Notes under the pieces: generated by a model
Databases searched by the model: none
Told to the model about the DNA's origin: nothing
Seen by the model: the letters and a program-made list of their open reading frames with translations, nothing else
Program-made: the position numbers and the translations under genes
Origin: Flaccisagitta enflata
Lineage: Eukaryota; Chaetognatha; Sagittoidea; Aphragmophora
Direction of reading: 5' to 3'
Length of the DNA stretch: 64,000 nt
NCBI GenBank assembly: GCA_965153355.1
Contig: OZ231128.1
Span: 40,424,001-40,488,000 of the forward strand
In this document: in pieces, positions 12,205 through 23,675 of the stretch
Layout: each line of letters begins with the position of its first letter
Numbering within the stretch: the stretch's first letter is position 1

Positions 12205-12619
12205 ACTCCATATTGATGTTTTCATGCACTTTGATATCACAAGTCTTTTTTTTGACAGCCAAATATGTTCAAGGAATTAAGTATCTTTTAATTAAGTTAG
12301 ATACAAAAAATGAAGTTTGGAAAATAAAATTAAAGTAATAAAAATTAATCCTCCAGTTTTAGCCGGGTTTGCTGGGAAGGTACTGTACCTGCTGATATTT
12401 CAATTATTATGTGCGTCAGAATTGCTCTGCTTGGGAGTGAAAAGTTACTTAGAAGCTTCCTGGCTACAAGATAGAAGACCATCTAAACTAAAGACAAACA
12501 ATCGCCCATCGAAGCGGAATGTTGTGCGGCATTCACTTTCGCGTCCTGCCTGACAACATTGATGAGATGCTATAGTGCACTGATTAAAAAAAAAAAAAAG
12601 GCTTTCCCAGCTTATATGG

Positions 12620-13100
12620 CAATCAGGTCTGACTTGAAGCCTGACAGCGCTACTTTGAGGCCTGTGAGCCCTAATTTGAGGCCTGAGAGGGCTAGTTTGA
12701 GCCCTGAGAGGCGCCTCCGAGGCCTGAGAGGGCTAATTTGAGGCCTGAGAGGCCCAGTTTAAAGGCTTCACAGGCCGTATTTGAGACCTGAGAGACCAGA
12801 TTTGAGGCCTGAGGGGCTGGATTTGAGGCCTGAGGGACCAGATTTGAGGCCTGAGGGGCCGGATTTGAGGCCTGAGGGGCCAGATTTGAGGCCTGAGAGG
12901 CCGGATTTGAGGCCTGAGAGGCGGATTTGAGCCTGAGGCCAGATGTGGGAGTCTGAAGAGGGGCTTCCTCAGGCCTAACATCAGCCCTCTTAGACCCTTA
13001 TTTGGCCCAAACGAATGAACGGACGGACGGACGGACGGACGAATGAAAGTCCCCCTGTGTTCTACAGGACTTTGTCCCCTTCGGGGCCGCTGCCAAAAAA
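12620..13100 (-). mobile_element. R2-type element with GGCCTGAGAGG minisatellite
   Basis: About 16 units of a 20-21-base motif (TTTGAGGCCTGAGAGGCC with variants) occupy 12640-12960. A (GGAC)n tract is at 13020-13045, then the R2 end GTGTTCTACAGGACTTTGTC with CCCCTTCGGGGCCGCTGCC. A direct repeat, AATTAATCCTCCAGTTT plus about 35 more bases, occurs at about 12340 and 13100 on either side. Confidence 0.75.
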
Positions 13101-13580
13101 TTAATCCTCCAGTTTCAGCCGGGTTTGCTCAGAAGGTACTGTATGTATGGGAGGAAGGGTCTGTCTATCTGACTTTTGCCAAACCGGAGAAGGTGAATTC
13201 CAAAAAAATGGAGAAAAGAGCATGATGTCAAGGGCTCAACTCAAACTGTATAACAAACTAGGGCTACAGTATATAATGGTAACAATGATGACGACGAATA
13301 ACAAACTCCAACGACCATGAAAACGACAATGACGACTACAACAACCGATCCATGGGTCACTGGGTCACAGTCACTGGATGAGATGAGAGGAGAGAGATCC
13401 AGAGCCGAGAGAGCGCCGGTCAGTCCTCAGTCGCGACTAGCTGAACACCATCCTACGGGCACTGGTCAGTCTGGTCTCAACACTATCAGGCCTATGCCTG
13501 GCTCTATCAGATCTATCCAAAGCTCTATGATACCTAACTGTTGATGAATACAATGATTGAAATGACCAGTGACATGAAAG

Positions 13581-13826
13581 AACAAGCCCGACCGGGAAAC
13601 GATGCGTCCGGACTGTGTCTCTCCGTGTATTTATCATGTGACATATGTGGAGAGACAGATGGATGAACAAACGGATGAAACGACTGAGTAGCAAAGGAGG
13701 CTCTCAAAACATGTTGGTTGATCATTTGTTTCAGCGTGGGATCTCACTGTGGCCAGGAACAGCCAAGAAACGCGGTTTTTGCTCAGGCGTAACAGACGTA
13801 TGGACCGATGAACGGACCAACAGATG
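13581..13826 (-). mobile_element. R1c element (GGGCTTGTT-tail subfamily)
   Basis: It shares with 27585-27906 and 58857-59147 the blocks AACAAGCCC, ACGATGCGTCC, GTGTATT, ACATATGTGGAGAGACAG and CCAAGAAACGC, followed by a GGACCGATGAACGGACC-type tract. No protein is encoded. Confidence 0.75.
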
Positions 13827-13829
13827 GCC

Positions 13830-14265
13830 ATTCAAGCGATTCAAGTCTATTTTGTCAGCTCAGTCATTTAAGTCAAACTTGTCATTCAAGCCATTCAGGT
13901 CATTCGAGACATTTGAGTCATTCTAGTTGATCAAGTCTTTTCAAGTCATTAAGGTCATTCAAGTTGTTGGAGTCATGTTAGTCAAGTCATTAAAGTCATT
14001 CAAGTTATGAAGTTATTAAAGTCATCAAAATCATAAAGGTAATTTAAGTGATCAAGTCATTGTAGTCCTTTGAGTCATTTCAGTCATTATAGTCATTCAA
14101 GTCAGTTTTGTCATCTTAGTCATTCAAGTTATTCTAGTCATACAAGCTATTCAGGTCAAAAGGTCATTCAAGACCGACATTCTAGTTAATGAAGTTATTA
14201 GTAAATAAAGTCATTCAAGCGATTGGAGTCATTTAAGTCAAGTCATAAAGGTCATTCTAGTAAAA
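13830..14265 (+). repeat. Degenerate AAGTCATTC minisatellite
   Basis: About 40 imperfect 9-11-base units such as AAGTCATTCAAGT and TTTAGTCATT. It directly follows the GGACC-type tract of the R1c copy. Confidence 0.85.
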
Positions 14266-14301
14266 TTAGCGAGCAAGCAATGCTCGGAGCATTAATCATA
14301 A

Positions 14302-14480
14302 AACAAGGTCGGATACACGGCTACCCAAGTCGCGTGCGGGTGGGCAGGGGCCATATTTGAGGTCACCAGACCATTCGAGCAGGAGCAGTAGGGTCAGAGA
14401 AAAAAAATCATAAAAACAGTAAAATGTGACAGACAAACCGACCGACAAAGCGGGGTGTAGAGTCGCGTAGCACGCGACTA
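14302..14480 (-). mobile_element. R1a element, near full length
   Basis: On the plus strand it runs AACAAGGTCGGATACACGGC ... GGTGTAGAGTCGCGTAGCACGCGACTA (shown in part). It contains the subfamily core GGGTGGGCAGGGGCCATATT and a short CGACCGAC tract. Confidence 0.88.
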
Positions 14481-14590
14481 ATAAGTTGTATTAATTACTT
14501 GAGCAAAACAAAAATCCTTGAAGAAAAATTATTGTACATTGTTTATTTGTTAAGAAAACGGTGATTGAAAACTCCCTCATGCAGATATTT

Positions 14591-14780
14591 TTAGTTGCAT
14601 GCTACGCGACTCTACACCCCGCTTTGTCAGTCTGTCGGTCCGTCTGTCGATCTGTCGGTCCATCAGTCCATCACTCTTTACACTTTTGGGGTTTTTGGCC
14701 TCGCTGCTCTGGCCCAAATGATCAAGTGACCACAAACACGGCCCCCGCCCAGCCACACGCAACTGTATCCGGCCTTGTTG
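14591..14780 (+). mobile_element. R1a element, near full length
   Basis: It runs from the head hairpin TAGTTGCATGCTACGCGACT, through CCCGCTTTGTCAGTCTGTCG and a GGTC tract, to the tail CGGCCTTGTT. It is inverted relative to the copy at 14302-14480. Confidence 0.88.
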
Positions 14781-14979
14781 TTCTAAAACAAAAGTAGGAA
14801 ACGAAAAAGTGTCTTCTCAAGTGGAAATTTTTCCCAAAATAGTAAGGCCAAGTAGGCTAATATGTGCGCTGTATGAAACATCGAACAAATGCGTTACCAA
14901 CCAACCGACCAACCAACAGACAGACAGACACGGCCTCTTATAGATGTGCGTTAGCTCTCATAAAAAGGGGACTGACCAT

Positions 14980-15206
14980 TTTTTGTTGCAGACATGCAAC
15001 TCTATAGGAGGCTTTGTCGGTCTGTCAGTCCATAGTTACGTTACCATCGAGTCGGGAAGTTTGAAAATGCACATTCATGACGCTACAGTTATGATTGTCT
15101 GTGTGTAGGAGTGAGCATGGGGAGGGCGGAGGGGACGGGTGTAAATTGGGGTTGTATGCCCCTGCCCACTCATCCACAACAATAATGTGACCCTGCGTTA
15201 CTTGTT
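14980..15206 (+). mobile_element. R1b element
   Basis: Hairpin-like head TTGTTGCAGACATGCAACTC, then GGCTTTGTCGGTCTGTCAG. The core has a GGGGAGGGCGGAGGGGACGG block. The tail is CTGCCCACTCATCCACAACA and ends CGTTACTTGTT. Confidence 0.82.
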
Positions 15207-15233
15207 GAATACACCGATGAAAGGCTATCGATC

Positions 15234-15416
15234 CTTGAACAAGGCCGGATACACGGGCTACGATGGTGCACCGGGCGTTATTAATTCTTAGATTTATCGC
15301 AAGCTCTATCAGACCTATCCCTAGCTCTATTCCTTGACCCTACTGCTCCAGCCCAAATGCTCTGGTGACCTTAAATATGGCCCCTGCCCACCCACACGCG
15401 ACCTTGTTGATGCACA
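15234..15416. mobile_element. Fragmented R1a sequences in both orientations
   Basis: AACAAGGCCGGATACACGGG at 15237 is a minus-strand tail. At 15340-15416 a plus-strand core and tail follow (CTACTGCTCCAGCCCAAATG ... CGACCTTGTT). The head-to-head centres are missing, so this looks like two truncated copies. Confidence 0.65.
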
Positions 15417-15590
15417 AAAATCTTAAATAATAAAAAAATGGAATTTGTATCCTTGCAAAAAAGATTGCCCACATATCTTTAAATACATATCTAATCGCTC
15501 TTTGTAAAATAAAGTATAGAAAATCAGTGACTGTTAGAAAGATATTCAAAAATTCTTTTAAACTAGACCAAGCAGAATATTGTTATTTTT

Positions 15591-15676
15591 AGTCGCGTGC
15601 ACGCGACTCTACAACCTGCGCAGTCAGTCCATCTGTCTGTTGCTCGGTTACTCCCCTTTTTACTTTTTTTTTACAT
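15591..15676 (+). mobile_element. R1a head fragment
   Basis: TTAGTCGCGTGCACGCGACT and the start of the GTC tract are present. The copy stops at 15680, where an inverted-repeat element begins. Confidence 0.75.
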
Positions 15677-15679
15677 ACA

Positions 15680-16222
15680 GTAGATCTCGTCTAGACTTGA
15701 GATAACTGGGGCAAGCATTGTGGAAAAACAAATGAAGGCAGGGGAGTGATATTTAAATCAAAGACTGATCAGAGGATGCTTAATTCCTCACGATAGCTGA
15801 TTGCTATGGAAACACATTTCCATGTATACTTGCTAAAATATGAATATTTTGAGAGTTTTGTTTAGGGAACATTGCTTAAAATCAAATTTGCTACAACTCT
15901 CCCACAGTATATTCTGTAAGAATGTCGCTTGTTTGGCCGTTGCTAGGGAGCATATCGTTGTGTGACAACCCCTAGCAACAGCTAAACGAGAAACATTCTT
16001 GCAGGACATACTGTGGCGAAGTTTTAGCAAATCTAATTTAAAAAAATGTTCCCTCAAAAAATTTCTTAAAATATTGATATTTTAGCAAAAATACATAGAA
16101 ATGCGTATCCATGGCAAGCAGGTATCATAGGCAATAAAGCATCCCTTCATTAGTCTATGTTTCAAATATCACTCCCCTAAGCCTCATTTTTCTACAATGC
16201 TGCCCTCGATAGACAGATCTAC
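15680..16222. mobile_element. 543-bp inverted-repeat element
   Basis: The arms are imperfect reverse complements centred at 15951. They begin GTAGATCTCG and end CAGATCTAC. Matched internal landmarks include GGGGAGTGATATTT against AAATATCACTCCCC, and TTGCTAGGG against CCCTAGCAA beside the centre. No unambiguous target duplication. Non-coding. Confidence 0.82.
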
Positions 16223-16239
16223 AACATAGCGTATTTTGG

Positions 16240-17425
16240 TATGTTATATCATTTTACATCATTTTACATCATTTTAATCTTTTTACATCATTTATTTCAT
16301 TTTACCTCATTTACACCATTTTACTTCATTTTACATCATTTTACATCCTTTACATCATTTTACAACATTTACATCATTTTACATCATTTTACATCATTTT
16401 ACATCATATTACAACATTTAATATCATTTTACATCATTTACATCATATTATATCATTTTACAATATTTCACATCATTAATCATTTTATAGCATATTACAT
16501 CATTTTACATCATTTGTATCATTTTACATCAATTTACATCATTTTTCATCATTTCACATCATTTTAGATTATCTTACATCATTTTACATCATTTTACATC
16601 ATTTTATGTCATTTAGATCATTTTACATGATTTTAGATCATTTTATTTCATCTTACATCATTCTACATCATTCACATCATTTTACATCATTTTACATCAT
16701 TTTATATCATTTAGATCATTTTACATCATTTTACATCATTTTATTTCATCTTACATCATTCTACATCATTTACATCATTTTACCTCATTTTACATCATTT
16801 TAAATTATTTTACATTATTTTACATCATTTGCATTATTTTACATCATTTTATATCACTTAGATCATTTTACATCATTTTACTTCATCTTACATCATTCTA
16901 CATCATTTCACATCAATTACGTCATTTTGCATCATCTTACCTCATTTTTCTATCATTTGACATCATTTAACATCATTTTACATCACCTTACATCATTCTA
17001 AATCATTTACATCATTTTACATCATTTTACATCGTTTTAAATCATTTTACTTCATCTAACATCATTTTACATCATTTTACATCATTTAACATGATTTTAC
17101 ATCATTTTTATCATTTTACATCATTTATATCATTTACATCATTTTACATCATTCTACATCATTATATTTGATTTACATCTTTTTACATTATTTCACATCA
17201 TTATATATCATATTTAAATCATTTTACATCATTTACATCATTTTACATCAATTTACATCAATTTACATCAATTCATATCATTTTACATCATTTTACATCA
17301 TTTTACATTATTTACATCATTTTACATCATTTTACATTATTTTATATCATTTACATCATTTTACACCATTTTACCTCATCTGACATCATTCTACATCGTT
17401 TACATCATTTACATCATTTTACATT
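16240..17425 (+). repeat. Large TTTTACATCA-type array, left block
   Basis: About 1.2 kb of 9-12-base units dominated by ATTTTACATC. Occasional shorter CATTTACATC units slip the register. Open frames reading HFTSFYIILHHF are translations of the array. Confidence 0.95.
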
Positions 17426-17429
17426 ATGA

Positions 17430-18030
17430 CGGCGTTCCTACGAAGGCAACATCTGTGTTTTAACAGGAACCAAAGTAAAATATCAAAATGATTGAAACTG
17501 AATAATTAAATTAAAAAAATCATTGAGATATATCATGATTGATATTCTTTTGCATAATTTGCATTCAAACATGAAAAAGAACCAAATGAAGCTACAAATA
17601 ATGAAGAAAACATTATGCAAATTATTGAAAATTTCATTTTTGTTAACTGACAGGGGGCTTGTTGAAATTCTAAGATTGCATAGAAAATGAAAAAATGAAA
17701 AAACAAAAAACATAGTTCTCTTCCAAAATCGATTACAAAGAGAACTATGTTTTTGGAAATGCAAAATTTCCCTGCATATGAGAGTCTTAGAATTTCAACG
17801 GCAAGAACAAACTAAAAAATGTAAGCGAAATTTCTTAAAAAACCTTGATTTTCTTGCTTTTCACATGTGAACTGCATTGTAAAAAGTATTTTTGAGGTCA
17901 GAATATGATAGATATGTATTAATGTATACACCAAGTGTCTTTAAAGACAATTCATCTTTTTAAATCATTCTTGCACCATTATTTTCCTGAAAATGATGTA
18001 AAATGTATGGTGAAACACTTATTTTTCCTT
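17430..18030 (-). repeat. R4 dispersed repeat, copy 2, between two array blocks
   Basis: On the minus strand it aligns by eye with 5565-5990, including the TTGAAATTCTAAGACTCT and AACATAGTTCTCT inverted motifs. The same 10-mer array lies on both sides, so the copy most simply inserted into a pre-existing array. Exact ends are not resolved. Confidence 0.72.
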
Positions 18031-18039
18031 CAAAAATTT

Positions 18040-18950
18040 GCTGTCTTATATACATCATTTTACATCCTTTTTCATCATTAACATCATTTTGCATCATTTT
18101 ACTTCATTTTTTATCATCTTACTTCATTTTTTTATCATTTTACATCATTTAACATCATTTACATCATTTTACATCAATTTACATCAATTTACATCAATTC
18201 ACATCATTTTACATCATTTTACATCATTTTACATCATTTTACATTATTTTGTATCATTTACGTCATTTTACATCAATTTACATCATCTTACATTATTCTA
18301 CATCATTTACACCAATTTACATCATTTACATCATTTTACATCCTTTTTCATCATCTTACATCATGTACATCATTTTGCATCATTTTTCTTCATCTTTTAT
18401 CATTTTACTTCATTTTTTTATCATTTTACATCATTTAACATCATTTACATCATTTTACATCATTTTACATCATTTTAAATCATTTACATCATTTTACATC
18501 AGTTTACATTATTTTGCATCATTTTACATCATTTTACAATATTTTACATCATTTTTCATCATTTTACATCATTTTACATCATTTTACATCATTTTACATC
18601 ATTTTACATTACTTTACATCATTTTACATCATTAACATCATTTTACATCATTTTACATTATTTTACATCATTTTAAATCATTTACATCATTTCACATCAT
18701 TTCACATCATTTTACATCATTTTGCCTCATTTAACCTCATTTTACCTCATTTTATATCATTTACATCATTTTACATCATTTTATATTATTTTCATCATTT
18801 TACATCATTTTACATCATTTTACCTCATCTTACATCATTTTACATCATTTAACATCATTTTACATCATTTTACATCATTTTACATCATTATTTATGATTT
18901 ACATCATTTTACATTACTTACATCATCGTACATTATTTTACATCATTTCC
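18040..18950 (+). repeat. Large TTTTACATCA-type array, right block
   Basis: It has the same unit and phase behaviour as 16240-17425 and decays into unique sequence after 18950. Confidence 0.95.
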
Positions 18951-19019
18951 AATTCCGCATCTATTTCCATCAAGATTCTGAAAACTGCGTCTGCTTCCAC
19001 TGAGAAAGTGCCGCTTCCA

Positions 19020-19230
19020 CATCTCTAGTTTGAAGAAGCGTCTTAAGTCATTTTAGTCAAGATAGTTTGAAGACGGTCTTTGAAGAAGGTTCTTAAGACA
19101 TATTCTTAAGACTGTCTTGAAGAAGGTTCTTGAAAAGAAAATTCAAACCATTCTTCAAGACGATTTTGAAGAAGGTTCTTGGACCTGGGTCTTAAGACGA
19201 TTTTGGGTGGGGGTTTGAAGACGGTCTTAA
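19020..19230 (+). repeat. Degenerate GAAGAAGGTTCTTAAGAC repeat
   Basis: About nine irregular units built from TTGAAGAAGGTTCTTAAGAC and its partly self-complementary variants. Confidence 0.65.
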
Positions 19231-19358
19231 GAACAAAAAAATGGTCCATGTGAACGTCCCTCTGATTAAAAAGAAAGGGGTCATAGTCTAAGTTTGGATT
19301 TTGTATGTAAATACACAATATAAATTGAGTACTTTTATCCCAAGCATCACTGACCTTG

Positions 19359-19504
19359 TTAGTCGCGGACACGCGACTCTAGATCTTGCCGTGTTGGTCA
19401 GTTGGAAAGTCGGGACGTCACTTTTTTGAATTCCGAGTGGTTTTTCGCACTACTGCTCCTGCCCAACCCTCCGCGGCTGTATTGCCATGTATTCGGCCTT
19501 GTTT
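19359..19504 (+). mobile_element. R1a element, short
   Basis: Head TTAGTCGCGGACACGCGACT, core CTACTGCTCCTGCCCAACCC and tail TTCGGCCTTGTT. It resembles the short copies at 11463 and 42231. Confidence 0.85.
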
Positions 19505-19726
19505 TTGAATGGATGTTGGAGAGGTTGAAAAAAGAATTTCAACGACAGCGAAAAATGGAAGTGAATTTGAGTCGTCCAACATCGCCTTTATATACAGCTT
19601 TCCCGTAAACACTATCACACCCAAAATAAAACTACACGCAATTCTGATGATTTGTCTTTTTTTTTCAAATATCTATGCACAGCATTAAGAAATTGTAAAT
19701 ATTATTTTTATAAGGGAAATATCATA

Positions 19727-20486
19727 CAGGGTGTACCAACTCAGTTGTAACATAAAGAATCAATGTATCTTGGCTTCTGAAGAAGATAATCCAATTCTGA
19801 AAAAAGTCCAAAAAAGATTTTGAAAAACGATTTTTGCTTAATAAGAAAAAAATAATGGGAAGGTATAAACAGTAGTGGAAAAAAGGTTTAGAAGTATAGA
19901 CCTTTTTGCTATCATTTTGCTGTTTACTATTGATTTCCCATGTCAATTTGTCTTTGTTTGGCTTTTAATTCTAAAATATTTCACAAAATATGTCAAGTTG
20001 GACTAAGATATTTTATGTAATTAAAAAGAATTCACAGAAAATTCACATATTTTTCAGAAAATACTGTGATTTTTGCCCAAATCATACTTATGAAAATCAA
20101 GGGTATTGTTTAAAATATGGTTTTGAAGGAAAGAAATGCCCGAACATCACTATTTTGAGGATGTTTGTTATTGGGGCCAAAAACTACAGCTAAAAATCTT
20201 TGATTTGAGACCAATCTCAGGTCTGTAGCTCAATCCGTTTAGAAATGAGAACCTCTTAAAGAGAAAGTGTCTATGAGCAATAACAACCAAATTTACATCA
20301 TGAGAAATAGCTGCTTCACTATGGGTTGAGAATGTGTTAAAATTCTGACGGGATTGATCTATTTTCTTTGCATGAGCAAAAATCGTTTTTCCAGATCTCT
20401 TTAGAACTTTTTTCAGAATTGTATTATCTGCTTTAGAAGCTGAGATACATCGATTCTTTATGTTACAACTCAGTTGGTACACCCTG
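19727..20486. mobile_element. TA-flanked inverted-repeat transposon relic (760 bp)
   Basis: It has about 55-base terminal inverted repeats beginning CAGGGTGTACCAACTCAGTT, with the reverse complement at 20430-20486. A TA dinucleotide flanks each side (19725-19726 and 20487-20488). CAGGGTG ends with TA duplication are typical of Tc1/mariner-type elements. No DDD/E transposase frame is visible inside, so this is a non-autonomous or decayed copy. Confidence 0.87.
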
Positions 20487-20489
20487 TAA

Positions 20490-21195
20490 AAGAATTGATT
20501 CTTGATTTTTTTTTTCATGTACATTGACTGATTTTCTCATCTGTCAGCGTATTAGTTAGAATTTGTAAACAGTTAACGCCAATAACATACTGATAGATGA
20601 AGGCCTTAAATTTCAGCACTAAAATTTTTCAACGTCTCATCTTTTTCTTCACCTCAAGAAAAATCTTATAAAACAAGTTTTGATATCTCTGAACCTTAAC
20701 GTATCGGTTTTGACAGAAAAGAATGAAAACAATAAAAAAGTCGCCAACACTTTCTCGCTACAGACATGTCATTTTTGATGGGACCAAATTTCTGTTTCCT
20801 GCCCATGATCGGCCGGGGCACTGTGAAAACATGATAGACATGATTCAAAGGTTGTATCATTAGATTAGCTACAAATTATGAGGAAGAGATTGGCGATGGC
20901 ACTTTTTTTAGGGCAATATAAAAGTCAAAATTTGATTTGACGGGGCTCATGTGGTTTGCGCTCATTTAAGAAATTTTCTGTAGCTGTACGCTAGCTACTC
21001 CTTTACTTTCATGCAAAAACCCGCACTTAAAAAAAAATTGGTAGAATCTATCCCAGATGAAGCATCACTGCTCTGGTTTGCCTGTGTGACAAGATTTTCA
21101 ATTGATACTTCATTGTATTTTTTTTTTGCTAATTGGATGATCTGCAACATATATTGCTAACAGAGGATTTCTATTTTCTATCGCCTCTGACTACT
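20490..21195. other. No recognisable feature
   Basis: Unassigned sequence. I found no repeat boundary and no protein-like frame. Confidence 0.55.
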
Positions 21196-21264
21196 CACAG
21201 ATGATTATTAGGTCCCTCTTAGTCTTTCTCATTCTCTCAGATTTTTTCTTTCCCTCTTTGTTGG

Positions 21265-21335
21265 TCAGTCAGTCTATCTGTCTGTCTGTCTCTCTGTCTG
21301 TCAGTCTGTCTCTCTGTCTCTTTGTCTCTGTCTCT

Positions 21336-21418
<83 letters not shown>
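21265..21418 (+). repeat. TCTGTCTG tract passing into (CT)n
   Basis: Tetranucleotide CTGT/CTCT variants change to about 38 CT units from 21340. Confidence 0.95.
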
Positions 21419-21419
<1 letters not shown>

Positions 21420-21420
<1 letters not shown>

Positions 21421-21885
21421 GATTGTTTTTTTTTTCTGCTCGTTTTATTGCTGCCATTTTGTTTGTTATGCATAAAAAGATGTGGATTATTTCTTTTGGC
21501 CCTTGCAGTTTTTGTTCGAAGAAGTTCCTTGTATTAATCATTTGTGTCTAGAATGAGGGCGGTGAAGGACGATCGCCACAACTTTGCGATGGCCAGCATA
21601 ACTCAGAACGCGCAAGTTCCTCTTCTTTAAATTCTGACGCTTTCACACACTTTCCCAATTAAATGTGGCTGCTAACTAACAAACGTACGGTCACCGCCAA
21701 AACCTTCATATAAGTTTTTTTTGTCCATGGATGCTTTGCTCATTGGGAGGTAGATTAATCATAAAAATTTTGTCGAAATCAGTCCATGTTGAATATTAGC
21801 CTTAAAAAGAATGAATTTTAATACGCAAACGCATTGCCCCAGTGACATGAAACTTTATAGGTGACAATATCAGGGTCTGACCTTT
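21420..21885. other. No recognisable feature
   Basis: Unassigned sequence between the CT tract and the next R1 element. Confidence 0.5.
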
Positions 21886-21888
21886 AAC

Positions 21889-22252
21889 AACAAGGCCAAC
21901 ACCTATAAGTCGCGTGCAAGACTTACAGACTAAGAATGACTTAGAATGACTTAGAATTACTTAGAATGACTTTCAATGACTTAGAATGACCTAAAATGAC
22001 CAAAAAGGACTTAAAATGTCTAAAAAACCTAATGATCAAAAATAACTTAGAATAACTTAAAATGACTTAGAATGACTTAGAATGACTCAAAATGACTTAG
22101 AATAACTATAGATGACCTAAAATGACTTAAAATGACCTAAGAGTTGTCGTTATAGTACAAAAAGTAAAGTGTGACAGACCGACGGACGGAACGACGGACC
22201 GACGGACCGACGGACCGACAAAGCGGGTTGTAGAGTCGCGTGCACGCGACTA
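21889..22252 (-). mobile_element. R1 element carrying an AATGACTTAG minisatellite
   Basis: Tail-side AACAAGGCC with AAGTCGCGTGC is followed by about 20 units of a 10-base repeat (AATGACTTAG, 21930-22140). Then come AAAAAGTAAAGTGTGACAGA, a (GACGGACC)n tract and the head hairpin GAGTCGCGTGCACGCGACTA. The ends match R1a, while the middle is private tandem DNA. The same repeat unit occurs in the 63186 copy. Confidence 0.87.
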
Positions 22253-22470
22253 AAAAGTCGGCGTTTGATTCACAATATTTACTGTAACAATGACATGGAA
22301 AAAGTGATGATATACCTGTCAAGCAGATGAGAGCAGGTGAAGTATCCAATTTGAGGAGATAGCAAAAAAATCGTTTTGTCTTCCCAAATCGTCATCTTTT
22401 GCGGGAATCTGCGTCTGTGCACTTGAGACGCTTGTCAAAAAAATGAATTTCTTATAATCTACGAGAAAAA

Positions 22471-22878
22471 CAAGCCCAAGAGGGCAACAGTCGCGTGCGT
22501 CTGGAAATGACAAACAAAATGTTAAGAAATGTTGAAAAATGTTAAGAGATGTTAAAAGATGTTAAAAAATGTTAAAAATGTTAAAGATGTTAAAAAATGT
22601 TAACAAATGTTAACAAATGTTAAAAAATGTTATAAAATGTTAAAAAATGTTAAAAAATGTTAAAAAATGTTAAAAAATGTTAAAAAATGTTGAAAAGGTT
22701 AAAAAATGTTAAAATGGCAAAAATGTCAGGAAATGTTGAAAAATGTTAAAGAATGTTAAAAAATGCTAAAAAAGGTTAAAAAATGATGAAAAACGTCGAA
22801 AATTTTAAAAATGTGACCGACCGACCGACCGACGGACCGACCGACAGACCAAGGTGTAGAGTCGCGTGCACGCGACTA
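22471..22878 (-). mobile_element. R1 element carrying an AAAATGTTAA minisatellite
   Basis: Tail-side CAAGCCCAAGAGGGCAACAG leads into about 28 units of AAAATGTTAA (22515-22800). A (GACC)n tract and head hairpin GAGTCGCGTGCACGCGACTA follow. The end architecture is that of 21889-22252 but the internal 10-mer is unrelated. Confidence 0.87.
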
Positions 22879-22879
22879 A

Positions 22880-23290
22880 AAATTGATCAAAAATAACGTT
22901 GTTCCGGGATTGCTAGGCTTTCCCTAGTAACGTGAAAAACATTGGAGCTTTTTTAGGAAGCTGAGACCGCGTTTATCTAATAAAAGTCATTGTTTCACTC
23001 AGTTGAACTGGGGAGCTATTATGTTTGTAACAATCCTTAAACACACAAATTTTGGGCAATGCGTTTTTCTTTGTTTATACCCCCTGACTTATTAGTATTG
23101 TTAATCATTGGCATCCGAGGTGGTTGTCGGTCTCTCTAGACATTATTCTGAATTCAGCTGGGTTTTTCATAGTGGGAGAAACACTGTGGCTTTGTTAGCT
23201 CTTTTAATTCTCTTCATTCATACATCTCTCGATCTAATAATATTTCCTTTTTTGAATTATACTGCGTTGAATAAAGCGATACAAGAACGT
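22880..23290. other. No recognisable feature
   Basis: Unassigned sequence. The 63-residue frame at 23108-23299 shows no family I recognise. Confidence 0.5.
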
Positions 23291-23295
23291 CATTT

Positions 23296-23675
23296 TTAGA
23301 TGCGTCCTTGCATAAGGTTCTTTGTCCGTCCGTCCATCTCTCTCGTCACTGTCCATCCATCCCGACTCTCTGTCGGTTTGTCCATCCATCTCTCTATTGT
23401 TTGTCCAACCATCCATCCGTCTGTCTGTCCGACTGTCTGTCTGACTGACCATCAGTCCGTCCATCCATCCCTCTGTCCATCCATCCGTCCATCCGTCTTT
23501 CTATCCATCCGTCCATCCACCCGTCCTTCTTTCCATCCTCCTGTCCATCCATCTGCCATCCGTCCTTCCATCCATCCCTCTCTCCAGTGTCCATCCATCC
23601 ATCCATCCATCTGTCCGTCCATCTGCCTGTCCATTCGTCCATTTGTCTGTCTATCTTTTTATCCCTTGGCAACGC
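23296..23675 (+). mobile_element. R1c head followed by a (CATC/CGTC)n tract
   Basis: The head TTTTTAGATGCGTCCTTGCA, then AAGGTTCTTTGTCCGTCCG, matches the R1c heads at 58857 and, inverted, at 27906. About 330 bases of degenerate tetranucleotides (CATC, CGTC, TGTC) follow in place of the normal core. The serine/proline-rich frames here are artefacts. Confidence 0.78.

Noticed and set aside
16241-19003. Open frames of 65-146 codons rich in H, F, T, S, I and Y
   Set aside because: Translations of the TTTTACATCA array. All three frames give similar strings.
21889-22252. R1 as a classical SINE
   Set aside because: I found no A-box/B-box pair or tRNA-like head, and no A-rich tail with consistent duplications. 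The hairpin head and CTTGTT tail do not fit.
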